DNA of 57,615 nucleotides from Helicobacter muridarum (GTDB lineage: Bacteria; Campylobacterota; Campylobacteria; Campylobacterales; Helicobacteraceae): positions 1-57,615 of the forward strand of contig NZ_JRPD02000012.1 in assembly GCF_000765805.2 (NCBI RefSeq), in the 5' to 3' direction. Below are positions 10,346 to 18,993 of this stretch, one piece after another. Numbering within the stretch: position 1 is the first letter of the stretch; every line of letters starts with the position of its first letter. The position numbers and the translations under genes were made by a program. The notes under the pieces are model-generated. The model was not told where the DNA came from. It was given only the letters and a program-made list of their open reading frames with translations, and searched no databases.

Positions 10346-10433
10346 TGGCAGAGAGGAAGGGATTCGAACCCTCGAAAGCTTGCACTTTACACGCGTTCCA
10401 GGCGTGCTCCTTCAACCACTCGGACACCTCTCT
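10346..10433 (-). tRNA. tRNA-Ser (anticodon GGA)
   Basis: Read on the minus strand this 88-base gene has a 7-bp acceptor stem AGAGAGG/CCTCTCT, a G discriminator and an encoded CCA. The anticodon stem CACGC/GCGTG encloses the loop CTGGAAC, putting GGA at the anticodon. A long variable arm typical of serine tRNAs follows, and the T loop is GGTTCGAATCC. Confidence 0.96.
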
Positions 10434-10517
10434 AAAGGCTTAGGATTTTAGCATAAGATTCTAAAAATATCATATAATCACACCTAATTTTCTAAAGCAA
10501 ATATTATGAAGTAATAG

Positions 10518-11333
10518 ATGAAACATAACAATTTAAGTCAATTTAATGAACATAAACTCATAGAATGCAAAGATTTCTCTTTTAGTTTATATAACACATA
10601 CTATAAGCAAAGCTATCATTCAAAAAGCCTAGGAGCATACAAAGAAACATTATACAAACATATAATCCCAGCTATAATATTTCAAGAGTGCCTAAAATCA
10701 AACACACTGCACGATTTTAATATTAAGCTTATAGAATCAATAAACAAACTAGCAGAACAAGAAAACAATAAAAATAGCACATTATTAAATACCAATGAAG
10801 ACTTCTTAAACAAAAATATGCTAAGCAGTAAATCAAAAAATAGATCATTGCGCATTCTTGATATTTGCTTTGGACTAGGATTTAACGCATTTATATCATT
10901 ACAAAGCTTTCCATATTGTGAAATATATTCTCCAGAAAAAGATAATTTCTTAGAAGAGCTAAAGAGCTTTCCTTATCCAAAGCAGATCTGTTTAAACACA
11001 AAGCAGATTCTAGAGCAATTGCAAACAAATAGAGTATATACATATATAAACATAAATAATGATCAGAAATTATATTTCTTACATGGTGATGCGCTTGGCT
11101 TTTTACACAAATTTCCAAACAATTTCTTTGATATTGTCTTTCAAGATGCATTTTCGCAAGCACAAAATGGAGAGTTATGGAGCAAGGAATACTTTGAGCA
11201 GCTTTTTAATATAACGTCTAATAAATCTATCATTACAACTTATGCCAAGGCTAGAAATATCCTAGAATCTGCAAACAATAGCGGATTTAGCGTAATTAAG
11301 CATAAATTAGGAAGCGTCTTTTATAAAGGCTAA
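10518..11333 (+). CDS. MnmC/MnmD-like tRNA wobble-uridine methyltransferase domain protein
   Basis: A stand-alone SAM-dependent methyltransferase resembling the N-terminal domain of MnmC (DUF752/Methyltransf_30), which finishes 5-methylaminomethyl-uridine at tRNA position 34. The SAM-binding glycine strand is ILDICFGLGFNAF (residues about 113-125). The family's second signature is FDIVFQDAFSQAQNGELWSKE followed by ITTYAKA near residues 205-243. The oxidoreductase half of bifunctional MnmC is absent, so the enzyme resembles the single-domain MnmD form. An insertion of charged and low-complexity sequence (about residues 75-105) separates N-terminal strands from the SAM site. An ATG at 10506 hits a stop after two codons, so ATG 10518 is the start. 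It neighbours a tRNA gene and clpB, with no evident operon. Confidence 0.78.
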   Translation: MKHNNLSQFNEHKLIECKDFSFSLYNTYYKQSYHSKSLGAYKETLYKHIIPAIIFQECLKSNTLHDFNIKLIESINKLAEQENNKNSTLLNTNEDFLNKNMLSSKSKNRSLRILDICFGLGFNAFISLQSFPYCEIYSPEKDNFLEELKSFPYPKQICLNTKQILEQLQTNRVYTYININNDQKLYFLHGDALGFLHKFPNNFFDIVFQDAFSQAQNGELWSKEYFEQLFNITSNKSIITTYAKARNILESANNSGFSVIKHKLGSVFYKG

Positions 11334-11407
11334 ATCAAATAACTAATATATATTTATAGCTATACACTAAATATATATGACTTAATTCATATAAAATTTT
11401 TATAAAA

Positions 11408-11434
11408 TTAGCACTTCATTAGTAATATTGCTAA
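11408..11434 (+). promoter_or_regulatory. CIRCE-like HrcA operator upstream of clpB
   Basis: TTAGCACTT, nine bases, then TATTGCTAA: an inverted repeat with the exact CIRCE spacing. Against the consensus TTAGCACTC-N9-GAGTGCTAA it matches 8/9 and 7/9. It ends just before a TATGAT -10 candidate at 11438-11443, a placement that lets a repressor block RNA polymerase. Confidence 0.75.
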
Positions 11435-11437
11435 ATA

Positions 11438-11443
11438 TATGAT
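11438..11443 (+). promoter_or_regulatory. Predicted -10 box for clpB
   Basis: TATGAT, 35-40 bases before the clpB ATG and immediately downstream of the CIRCE-like operator. Confidence 0.5.
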
Positions 11444-11477
11444 ATATTTTCATTTATATTTTGAACAAGGAGAATAA

Positions 11478-14081
11478 ATGAATATATTTGAAAAGCTAAC
11501 AAACCAAATGAGAGATGTTATAAATAATGCTGCGCAATTTAGCGTTCATCATAAGAATCCAGAAGTCAAGCCAATTCATACCTTGCTTGCTATGATTGCT
11601 GATTCTAACTTTATCCTACACCAAGCCCTGCAAAGAAACAATGAAAACATCAATGCAATGATTGATAAGCTGACAAAAGAAATCAAAAATCTTCCCACAG
11701 CTAGCAATGTAAATTCCCAAAATATACAAATATCATCAGAGTTAAATAATGCCCTAGAGCAAGCACTAGCACTTGCTACTAGTAGTGGAGATAGCTTTGT
11801 TGGTGTAGATAGCTTTGTGCGTGCAAATATAGATTCACATTTTAAGGAATACCTAAGAGGAATTGACAAATTAGAATTACTTAACACATTAAAAGATATG
11901 CGAAATGGCACTAAAATAGATAGTCAAAGCAGCGATGACTCATTACAAGCACTTGAAAAATATGGCATAAATCTTACAAAACTAGCAGCTCAAAATAAAA
12001 TCTCACCAGTTATTGGAAGAAACGAAGAGATTGAGCGCATGATGCAAATTCTTATACGCAAGACCAAAAACAACCCAATACTACTAGGTGAGCCCGGTGT
12101 CGGGAAAACTGCAGTAGTAGAGGGATTAGCATTACATATTGTAAAAAGAGATGTCCCGATATCTTTACAGAGTAAGCAAGTAATCGCGCTTGATATGACT
12201 GCAATAATGGCAGGTGCTAAGTATAGAGGAGAATTTGAAGAAAGGATAAAATCCATAATAGATGAAGCGAAAAAAAATGAAGACATTATACTATTCATAG
12301 ACGAGATTCACACTATTGTAGGAGCAGGCGCAAATGAAGGTGGTATGGACGCAGCCAATATATTAAAGCCGGCATTAGCAAGAGGGGAGTTACGCACCAT
12401 AGGGGCAACTACGCTTAAAGAATATCGTAAATATTTTGAAAAAGATGCTGCACTTGCTAGAAGATTCCAGCCAATTAATATTAATGAGCCTACACAAAAC
12501 GAAGCATTGCAAATTATGCGCGGAATCAAAGAAAGCCTAGAATCTCATCATAATGTAAGCATAACAGATGGGGCACTAGTAGAAAGCGTAAAGCTATCTA
12601 GTCGCTATATAACAAATCGTTATTTGCCTGATAAAGCAATAGATTTAATCGATGAGGCTGCAGCAGAAATCAAAATGCAAATAGAATCTGAACCAAAAGC
12701 TATATCAAAAGTAAAGCGTGAAATAGAAACTCTTGAGGTAGAAAAAGTAGCATTAAACTTGGATAAAACAGAAAATAATACAGAAAGATTACGAGAAATA
12801 GAAAATGAGCTTGCTAGCTCAAAAGAAAAGTTAGCAAGTTTGCAAGCTAAATTTGATAATGAAAAACATATAGTTGATGAAATGTCTAAGATAAAAAATG
12901 ACATAGAATCTTTGCGCACACAAAGCGAATTGGCACTTAGGAATGGCAATTATTCAAGGGTTGGGGAGATCGAGCATGGAGAGATTCCAAAGCTGCAAAA
13001 CATTCTTAAGGATAAAGAATTAAAATGGAATGAATTACAAAAAGATGATTCATTGCTAAAGTATGCAGTAACAAAAGAAAGCATAGCCGAAGTCGTATCA
13101 AAATGGACACAAATACCAGTTGGCAAAATGCTGCAATCTGAAAAGCAAAGGATTTTACATATTGAAGATGAGCTTAAAAAAAATGTAATAGGACAAGATG
13201 AAGCAATAGAAGCTATATCTCGTGCAATAAAGCGTAATAAAGCAGGGCTTAGCGATTCAAATCGTCCCATTGCTAGCTTTTTATTCCTTGGATTAAGCGG
13301 TGTAGGAAAAACACAGAGTGCTAAAGCCTTAGCAAAATTCTTATTTGATAGCGATAAGGAACTTATTAGACTTGATATGAGCGAGTATATGCAAGAACAT
13401 GAAGCATCAAAGCTAATAGGAGCACCTCCTGGATATATTGGGCATGAAGATGGTGGTATACTAACAGAAGCAGTCCGAAAGAAACCCTATAGTGTTGTGC
13501 TATTTGATGAGGTAGAAAAAGCCCATCCAAAGGTTTTTAACACTCTCTTACAAGTCCTTGATGATGGTAGATTAACTGATAACAAGGGTATTGTAGTTGA
13601 TTTTAAAAATACTGTAATCATTCTTACAAGTAATATTGGTAGCGAACTATTATATGATAATAGGGAATCTACAAATACTAATGATATAAAGGAATCCATT
13701 GACAAGGAATTAAAGAAATTCTTTCGTCCAGAATTTCTTAATCGATTAGATGATAGGATTATCTTCAATCCACTAAGCCAACAGAATATAAGGAGCATTA
13801 TTGATATTTTGATAAATAATGTCCAAGAAAGGCTCAAAGATAAAGCCATTATATTGAAGCTCACAGATTCTATGAAAGACTATATTGCTAAAAGCGGTTT
13901 TGATTCTATGTATGGAGCAAGACCACTTAAAAGAGCTATACAAAGATATATTGAGGACAAATTGTCCTCAATGATTCTTAATGATTCATTACCAGAGAAA
14001 AGCATAATTACCTTTTCTATAAATGATGGAATCCCAAACATAAGCGTTACAAGGAATGAAACAGAAAATAGCAACTCTTAA
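11478..14081 (+). CDS. clpB: Disaggregase chaperone ClpB (Hsp100)
   Basis: ATP-driven hexameric disaggregase that works with DnaK/DnaJ to rescue aggregated protein in the cytosol. Domains in order: N-domain with two Clp repeats (residues 1-145); first AAA+ module with Walker A GEPGVGKT (204-211) and Walker [11 protein letters not shown]; a coiled-coil M-domain (about 395-515), which separates ClpB from ClpA/ClpC; second AAA+ module with Walker A GLSGVGKT (605-612) and the substrate pore loop GYIGHEDGG; and a C-terminal D2 small domain. The length of 867 is standard. AAGGAG (11467-11472) precedes the ATG. The upstream CIRCE-like operator predicts HrcA repression and heat induction. It appears monocistronic. 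Confidence 0.97.
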   Translation: MNIFEKLTNQMRDVINNAAQFSVHHKNPEVKPIHTLLAMIADSNFILHQALQRNNENINAMIDKLTKEIKNLPTASNVNSQNIQISSELNNALEQALALATSSGDSFVGVDSFVRANIDSHFKEYLRGIDKLELLNTLKDMRNGTKIDSQSSDDSLQALEKYGINLTKLAAQNKISPVIGRNEEIERMMQILIRKTKNNPILLGEPGVGKTAVVEGLALHIVKRDVPISLQSKQVIALDMTAIMAGAKYRGEFEERIKSIIDEAKKNEDIILFIDEIHTIVGAGANEGGMDAANILKPALARGELRTIGATTLKEYRKYFEKDAALARRFQPININEPTQNEALQIMRGIKESLESHHNVSITDGALVESVKLSSRYITNRYLPDKAIDLIDEAAAEIKMQIESEPKAISKVKREIETLEVEKVALNLDKTENNTERLREIENELASSKEKLASLQAKFDNEKHIVDEMSKIKNDIESLRTQSELALRNGNYSRVGEIEHGEIPKLQNILKDKELKWNELQKDDSLLKYAVTKESIAEVVSKWTQIPVGKMLQSEKQRILHIEDELKKNVIGQDEAIEAISRAIKRNKAGLSDSNRPIASFLFLGLSGVGKTQSAKALAKFLFDSDKELIRLDMSEYMQEHEASKLIGAPPGYIGHEDGGILTEAVRKKPYSVVLFDEVEKAHPKVFNTLLQVLDDGRLTDNKGIVVDFKNTVIILTSNIGSELLYDNRESTNTNDIKESIDKELKKFFRPEFLNRLDDRIIFNPLSQQNIRSIIDILINNVQERLKDKAIILKLTDSMKDYIAKSGFDSMYGARPLKRAIQRYIEDKLSSMILNDSLPEKSIITFSINDGIPNISVTRNETENSNS

Positions 14082-14382
14082 GAAATAACTACAAGCTGAA
14101 ACATATCATTATATTATTCATTATATTATAGATATTTTCGGCAGAATTAAAATCCTTAATACAAATACCAAAACTTAAGTAAAACAAATTAATAGCAAAG
14201 ATTCTTTAGTAAAACGAAGTTTCTTTAGTAATAATAAATATTGCATTAGAAACACTTCTACTTTATATGACAAGTTATATGACTTATATAACAAGCATTA
14301 GGTTAAGAAACTCTAATGCAACAATAATAAATTGATTTTAAAATCAAGAACTGGAAATAAGATCAATTTCATTTCTCTACTA
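14082..14382. other. AT-rich spacer between convergent clpB and msrAB
   Basis: No gene seen. It holds a perfect 16-base palindrome TTGATTTTAAAATCAA (14332-14347) and direct TTTAGTAA repeats near 14200-14240. Either could be a weak bidirectional terminator; neither has a convincing GC stem. Confidence 0.4.
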
Positions 14383-15573
14383 TTATTCAAATAAGTAGAT
14401 TAAATGCCCATAACCCTCTTCTTCCATATTTTCCTTAGGGATAAATCGCAATGACGCGCTATTGATACAATATCTCATGCCACCTTTATCCTTTGGTCCA
14501 TCATTAAATAAATGCCCTAAGTGTGCATTGCCTACTTCACTTCTAACTTCTGTGCGCACCATACCATAACTCTTATCTAAATGCTCTTTAATATTTGTCC
14601 CTGCAATAGGTTTTGTAAAGCTAGGCCAACCTGAACCAGAATCAAACTTATCGCGCGATGAAAATAGAGGTTCTCCTGTTGTAATATCAACATAGATTCC
14701 ATCTGCGTAATTGTTCCAATAAGCATTTCTAAAGGCTGGCTCGGTGGCATTTTTTTGTGTTACATTATATTGCATATCTGTTAGCCTATCACGCAGCTCA
14801 TTATCACTTAATAACTTATAGCTTTTAGGTGTCGAACTAGCTTTCAAAATAGCATTTGATTTATTAGCACCTAATATTTTGGAGACGCTATTATCAACCG
14901 CATTGCTTGCTAATTCAAATTTATCCTCGCCAATATGACAATAGCCATTTGGATTCTTATCAAGATATTTTTGGTGATATTCTTCTGCCTTGTAATAGTT
15001 AGTAAGAGGAAGTAACTCAATAGCAATACTCCTACCTTTATATTCCTTTGATAGATTTAGCAATGAATCTCTAGCAATTTGTTCATCTTGAGCTTTGGTA
15101 AAGTAAATACCTGTGCGATATTGGGTTCCTCTATCATTACCTTGTTTATTAACAGAAGTAGGGTCTATGATCTTATAATACATGCTAAGCAAAAAAGGCA
15201 AACTAACTACATTTGGGTCATATACAATATGAACTGTTTCAGCATGGTTAGTATTACGATATACTACATCTTGATAGCTTGGATTTTGTGTTTTGCCGTT
15301 AGCATAACCTACATCTGTGCTAACAACCCCATTAATCTTAGCAAAGTATTTCTCCACACCCCAAAAGCAACCACCTGCAAGATAAATCTCCTCATATCCA
15401 TTCATATTTTTCTCCAAGTCCTTTGTATTATTTGGCAATCCTATTAATTTTGATTTCGCATCTTGATTAAAATTTTGAGAATCCGAACCCATAATAGAAT
15501 CCTTATTGCTAACAGCATACAACAAAGCCGCTAATCCAAGAGCTGTAACAACCATAATTACAATACGGTTCAT
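14383..15573 (-). CDS. msrAB: Membrane-anchored fused peptide-methionine sulfoxide reductase MsrA-MsrB
   Basis: A bifunctional repair enzyme reducing both the S and R epimers of methionine sulfoxide. Residues 4-21 form a hydrophobic segment (signal anchor or signal peptide), which places the enzyme on the periplasmic side. The MsrA domain (about 60-225) has the catalytic [11 protein letters not shown] with Cys69. The MsrB domain (about 255-390) has [12 protein letters not shown] and the catalytic Cys369 in RYCINSASL. The zinc CxxC pair of some MsrB proteins is absent, making this the non-zinc class. The A-then-B order matches Helicobacter Msr. A linker of about 30 residues joins the domains. 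ATG 15573 gives the hydrophobic start. It probably repairs envelope proteins after oxidant attack. Confidence 0.95.
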   Translation of the reverse strand: MNRIVIMVVTALGLAALLYAVSNKDSIMGSDSQNFNQDAKSKLIGLPNNTKDLEKNMNGYEEIYLAGGCFWGVEKYFAKINGVVSTDVGYANGKTQNPSYQDVVYRNTNHAETVHIVYDPNVVSLPFLLSMYYKIIDPTSVNKQGNDRGTQYRTGIYFTKAQDEQIARDSLLNLSKEYKGRSIAIELLPLTNYYKAEEYHQKYLDKNPNGYCHIGEDKFELASNAVDNSVSKILGANKSNAILKASSTPKSYKLLSDNELRDRLTDMQYNVTQKNATEPAFRNAYWNNYADGIYVDITTGEPLFSSRDKFDSGSGWPSFTKPIAGTNIKEHLDKSYGMVRTEVRSEVGNAHLGHLFNDGPKDKGGMRYCINSASLRFIPKENMEEEGYGHLIYLFE

Positions 15574-15803
15574 AATTATCCTTTAAACTTACTTATGCTT
15601 ATGCCTAAGATTACAAAGTCTATTGTATTTTTGCTAATTGACAACAATAATATAAACCATTTGTAGCCAAAATACAAACTATCGTTACAAACCTACGATT
15701 GCAAGCTATCCAACAAATAAAAATAGTGAATTTAGCAGTATAAAACATTGAGCTTATCAATTAAAGATTAAAAAGTAAAATATGACAACCCCAAATGCTT
15801 AAG

Positions 15804-16895
15804 CTACATTACGCCTTGCGCTTCCTTTTGCTTTGCTAGTTTCTCAACCTCATAAACAAATACATCTACAATATCCTCTTCTTTTAGCTTAGCTAGCACT
15901 TTACCATCTTTAATAATATGCCCTATTTTATTACCAAAGGCAATGGCAATATCAGCATGTTTTGCTTCACCTAGTGCATTTACAGCGCAACCCATTACGC
16001 TTACTTGCAATGGGGTTTTAATATGCGTTAGTCTTTGTTCTACTTGCTTTATAGCACTTACTAAATCTGCCTCTATCCTACCACATGTAGGACATGAGAC
16101 AATAGTAATGCCCTCCTTTTGCCTACCACAATAACGCAAAATACTTTTTGCTAGCTTAATCTCTTCTTCTAACTCCCCTGTGATTGAGCAACGCATAGTA
16201 TCACCAATACCTTGCATAAGTAGATTCCCTAATGCAATAGAGCTCTTAATCATAGAATGATATATTGTCCCAGCCTCTGTAACACCTAAGTGAAATGGAT
16301 ATGGCACTAGAGGGCGTAATAACTCATAGGCTTCTATTGTGCGCGGAGCATCGCTTGCTTTAAGAGAAATTTTGATATTAGTAAATCCAAAATCCTCTAA
16401 AAGCTTGATGTTATACAAAGCAGATTCTATCATGCCCTTAGGAGTTGCACCATATTTTTGCTCAAACTCCTTTTCGAGACTTCCACCATTTACACCAATA
16501 CGAATGGGAATACCGCGCTCATTGCAAGCATGCGCCACTTCTTTTATCTTCTGCTTTGAGCCGATATTTCCCGGATTGATACGAATACAATCAACATATT
16601 CTGACGCAATAAGAGCTAATTTATATTTAAAATGAATATCTGCAACAAGCGGCAAAGAAGTCATTTGTTTTAATGTTTTTAAAGCTAGAGCATCCTCTTT
16701 GTTTAGGACTGCTAATCGAACAATATCAGCTCCTGCTAGCTGAAGTCTATCTAGCTGTGCTTTTGTCTCTATGATATTGTGGGTTTTGCTAAATGTCATA
16801 CTCTGCACACTAATTGGAGCGTCTCCACCAACTGCTACATTCCCAACAAATATTTTTTTAGTTGGATGACGTGGTTTGATTTTTTTTGATTCCAT
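15804..16895 (-). CDS. ispG: 4-hydroxy-3-methylbut-2-enyl diphosphate synthase (flavodoxin-type) IspG
   Basis: The penultimate enzyme of the MEP isoprenoid pathway, converting methylerythritol cyclodiphosphate to HMBPP with a [4Fe-4S] cluster. The TIM-barrel start is [14 protein letters not shown]. The cluster ligands are visible as Cys268 and Cys271 (SCPTCGR), Cys303 ([12 protein letters not shown]) and the conserved Glu310. The 363-residue length is typical for the bacterial two-domain form. Divergent from aroQ, with 141 bases between them. Confidence 0.97.
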   Translation of the reverse strand: MESKKIKPRHPTKKIFVGNVAVGGDAPISVQSMTFSKTHNIIETKAQLDRLQLAGADIVRLAVLNKEDALALKTLKQMTSLPLVADIHFKYKLALIASEYVDCIRINPGNIGSKQKIKEVAHACNERGIPIRIGVNGGSLEKEFEQKYGATPKGMIESALYNIKLLEDFGFTNIKISLKASDAPRTIEAYELLRPLVPYPFHLGVTEAGTIYHSMIKSSIALGNLLMQGIGDTMRCSITGELEEEIKLAKSILRYCGRQKEGITIVSCPTCGRIEADLVSAIKQVEQRLTHIKTPLQVSVMGCAVNALGEAKHADIAIAFGNKIGHIIKDGKVLAKLKEEDIVDVFVYEVEKLAKQKEAQGVM

Positions 16896-17001
16896 GATTA
16901 CCTCATAATTTAATTACCAAAGATTTGAAATCTTAGCACAATGCACAAGTTAACTCTAGGCTTAGACAAGCAATATACATCAAAAATTGTATTATTTTTG
17001 A

Positions 17002-17007
17002 TAAAAT
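17002..17007 (+). promoter_or_regulatory. Predicted -10 box for aroQ
   Basis: TAAAAT within TTGATAAAATTAG about 30 bases before the ATG. AAGGAG follows at 17023-17028. Confidence 0.4.
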
Positions 17008-17036
17008 TAGCCCTTATTTTATAAGGAGATATTATT

Positions 17037-17531
17037 ATGAAGATTCTAGTAATACAAGGACCAAATTTAAATATGCTTGGACACAGAGACCCGCGTTTAT
17101 ATGGAACAATGACTCTAGAGCAAATTCACAGCAACATGAAAAGTTTTGCGCAATCTCAAAAAGCTCCAAATGGTGAAAGCATAGATATTGAGTTCTTTCA
17201 AACGAACTTTGAGGGAGAAATTATAGATAAATTGCAAGAGTGCATAGGAAGTGATTTTGATGGTATTATTATGAACCCGGGTGGATTATCGCATAACTCC
17301 ATATCAATAGCAGATGCTATAGTGGCATCTGGGCTACCTGTTGTTGAAGCACATCTAAGTAATATACACGCAAGAGAAATAGAGAGACGCACTAGCGTTA
17401 CAGGTGCTGTTAGTGTTGGCATGATAGCTGGATTTGGACCACTTAGCTATCATTTATCACTAATTGCCATAATTAATATAGCTGCTGAAATAAAGGAGCT
17501 CAAAAAAAATAATCCACAACAAAATGCCTAA
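17037..17531 (+). CDS. aroQ: Type II 3-dehydroquinate dehydratase
   Basis: The third shikimate-pathway enzyme, converting 3-dehydroquinate to 3-dehydroshikimate and acting as a cytosolic dodecamer. Signatures: QGPNLNMLGHRDPRLYG with catalytic Tyr22 on the flexible lid, NPGGLSHNS (residues 80-88), and VEAHLSNIHARE with catalytic His106. The 164-residue length is in the normal range of the type II family. A strong AAGGAG lies 8 bases before the ATG. It is transcribed alone, divergent from ispG and convergent with rsmE. Confidence 0.97.
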   Translation: MKILVIQGPNLNMLGHRDPRLYGTMTLEQIHSNMKSFAQSQKAPNGESIDIEFFQTNFEGEIIDKLQECIGSDFDGIIMNPGGLSHNSISIADAIVASGLPVVEAHLSNIHAREIERRTSVTGAVSVGMIAGFGPLSYHLSLIAIINIAAEIKELKKNNPQQNA

Positions 17532-17564
17532 TTTATAATATAGAATTGTTTTGCCAAATAAATA

Positions 17565-17593
17565 AGATTCCATATTTTTGAATTGTGGAATCT
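17565..17593. terminator. Possible bidirectional hairpin between aroQ and rsmE
   Basis: AGATTCCA and TGGAATCT form an 8-bp stem around a 13-base loop, 34 bases after the aroQ stop, between two convergent genes. There is no strong T-tract on either side, so this is tentative. Confidence 0.4.
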
Positions 17594-17733
17594 AAAATAT
17601 ATCTATATCCTCACAATAAAATCAATATACCATCTAATTATAATCTAATATACAAATAATACCACATTTCAAGTCTGATTTGATGAGAATCTATCGTATA
17701 TAAATAACAATCAAGATAAATGTAATAACTACA

Positions 17734-18507
17734 TTAATATAAAATACATGGCGAACAACAAAGGCTAGCTATATACATGCTAACAGCGTGACTAGTTAAT
17801 ATATATGGCAATTGCAAACAGTATTGCGTCCTTTCTTGCAATATATCTATCTCTCCTTGTGTAAAGCCTCCCTCTGGCCCAATTATTATTCCATCTCTTG
17901 CCTGTTTGGCAAGACTTTTAGATGAAATTGATTCTAAAGTTTGTATCTCATGTTTATTGCATTGGTTTGAACTAGTGTGTATAAAGCTAATAGGAGCAAA
18001 ATCAACAAAGCTTGCTTGCTTATATGATATTAAAACATCTTCTAGATTTTGATATACAGAAATATCCATAGGCTTTATGCGATTGCATTGCATACAAGAG
18101 TATTGCAAAATTTTAATAGCCTTTTGCATATTAATAATTCTATTTCTTTGTGAGAAACCAGCATAAAAAAGCACAAGAGATGAAACATTAAAGGCATTAA
18201 GGGTTGGCAATATATCATAAATATCTCTTAAATCAATAATGGCTAAAATAAGGCTTAATCCTAGCTTAGAATTTGTATATGTAGAGCATACTTCAGGCGA
18301 TATAGTATCAATTAACATAAAAGATTCTTGTTTGCTGCGTTTATGGCTTGGCACATGCTGATATACATATAATATATTATCTTGTAAATTTCGCATATGT
18401 AAGATCGAACCACTATTAAACCTGCGAACAACAAAGATATAATGGGTATCTTCTGCGCTTAGAGTTATATTAAGATTCTTAGCATCTTTATGATAGAAAA
18501 ATTGCAT
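17734..18507 (-). CDS. rsmE: 16S rRNA m3U1498 methyltransferase RsmE
   Basis: Methylates N3 of U1498 in 16S rRNA. It is a SPOUT-fold enzyme whose C-terminal knot is visible as GIIIGPEGGFTQGEID and PYILTSHAVSMYIAS, with the family's N-terminal PUA-like part before it (HYIFVVRRF). At 257 residues it is slightly longer than the E. coli enzyme. The segment normally ending LRAETA reads LTSHAV here, a local divergence. It is last in a minus-strand gene run with the 145-residue membrane protein (17-base gap). Confidence 0.9.
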   Translation of the reverse strand: MQFFYHKDAKNLNITLSAEDTHYIFVVRRFNSGSILHMRNLQDNILYVYQHVPSHKRSKQESFMLIDTISPEVCSTYTNSKLGLSLILAIIDLRDIYDILPTLNAFNVSSLVLFYAGFSQRNRIINMQKAIKILQYSCMQCNRIKPMDISVYQNLEDVLISYKQASFVDFAPISFIHTSSNQCNKHEIQTLESISSKSLAKQARDGIIIGPEGGFTQGEIDILQERTQYCLQLPYILTSHAVSMYIASLCCSPCILY

Positions 18508-18524
18508 TTTTTACCATTTCATAA

Positions 18525-18962
18525 TTATAGGGCTAATTTATACCACGCTATGCAAGCAATATGCAGCATCAAGAATGTAATATATATAATCTTGCATTGT
18601 TTAACATATTTCTGCATGCCTTGTCTGCTTGTCTTAGATTTCCTAAGTGTTCTAATACGATATATCTCTCCTGATATAAATATTATAAACAACATAATCA
18701 TGCTAGCAATCTTAATATCAGACTCAAAGCCCCTCATTGCTAGCAAGAAGATTCCACTAGATAATGCCACACTTAACAATAATAATGTAATTGGCATGAT
18801 TAAAAAAACTTTATGATTAAGTTGCAAGAAAGTTTTAGATAAAAATAAAACATATAAATAGGCAATATAGGGCAACAATAACAAGCAGGCAAATATTTCA
18901 TGTATAAAGATTCCTTGCAAATATCCTTGTGTCCCAGAAATGACTATATCATCAATATCCAT
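18525..18962 (-). CDS. Small four-span integral membrane protein, unknown
   Basis: About 145 residues with four predicted membrane spans (near 14-38, 45-72, 78-98 and 118-140 of the short form). There is a basic loop (RIRTLRKSKTSRQ) before the last span. The frame opens at GTG 18968, but ATG 18962 has GAGGTG properly spaced upstream and is preferred. I do not recognise a function. It sits between the PEP-synthase-like gene (about 30 bases upstream) and rsmE (17 bases downstream), so all three are probably cotranscribed. Confidence 0.7.
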   Translation of the reverse strand: MDIDDIVISGTQGYLQGIFIHEIFACLLLLPYIAYLYVLFLSKTFLQLNHKVFLIMPITLLLLSVALSSGIFLLAMRGFESDIKIASMIMLFIIFISGEIYRIRTLRKSKTSRQGMQKYVKQCKIIYITFLMLHIACIAWYKLAL

Positions 18963-18993
18963 ATTCACCTCAACTAACAGAATCTAAAAACAA

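Noticed and set aside
14332-14347. Perfect 16-base palindrome as a clpB terminator
   Set aside because: It is all A/T apart from two G/C pairs and has no loop or T-tract, so a stable transcript hairpin is unlikely.
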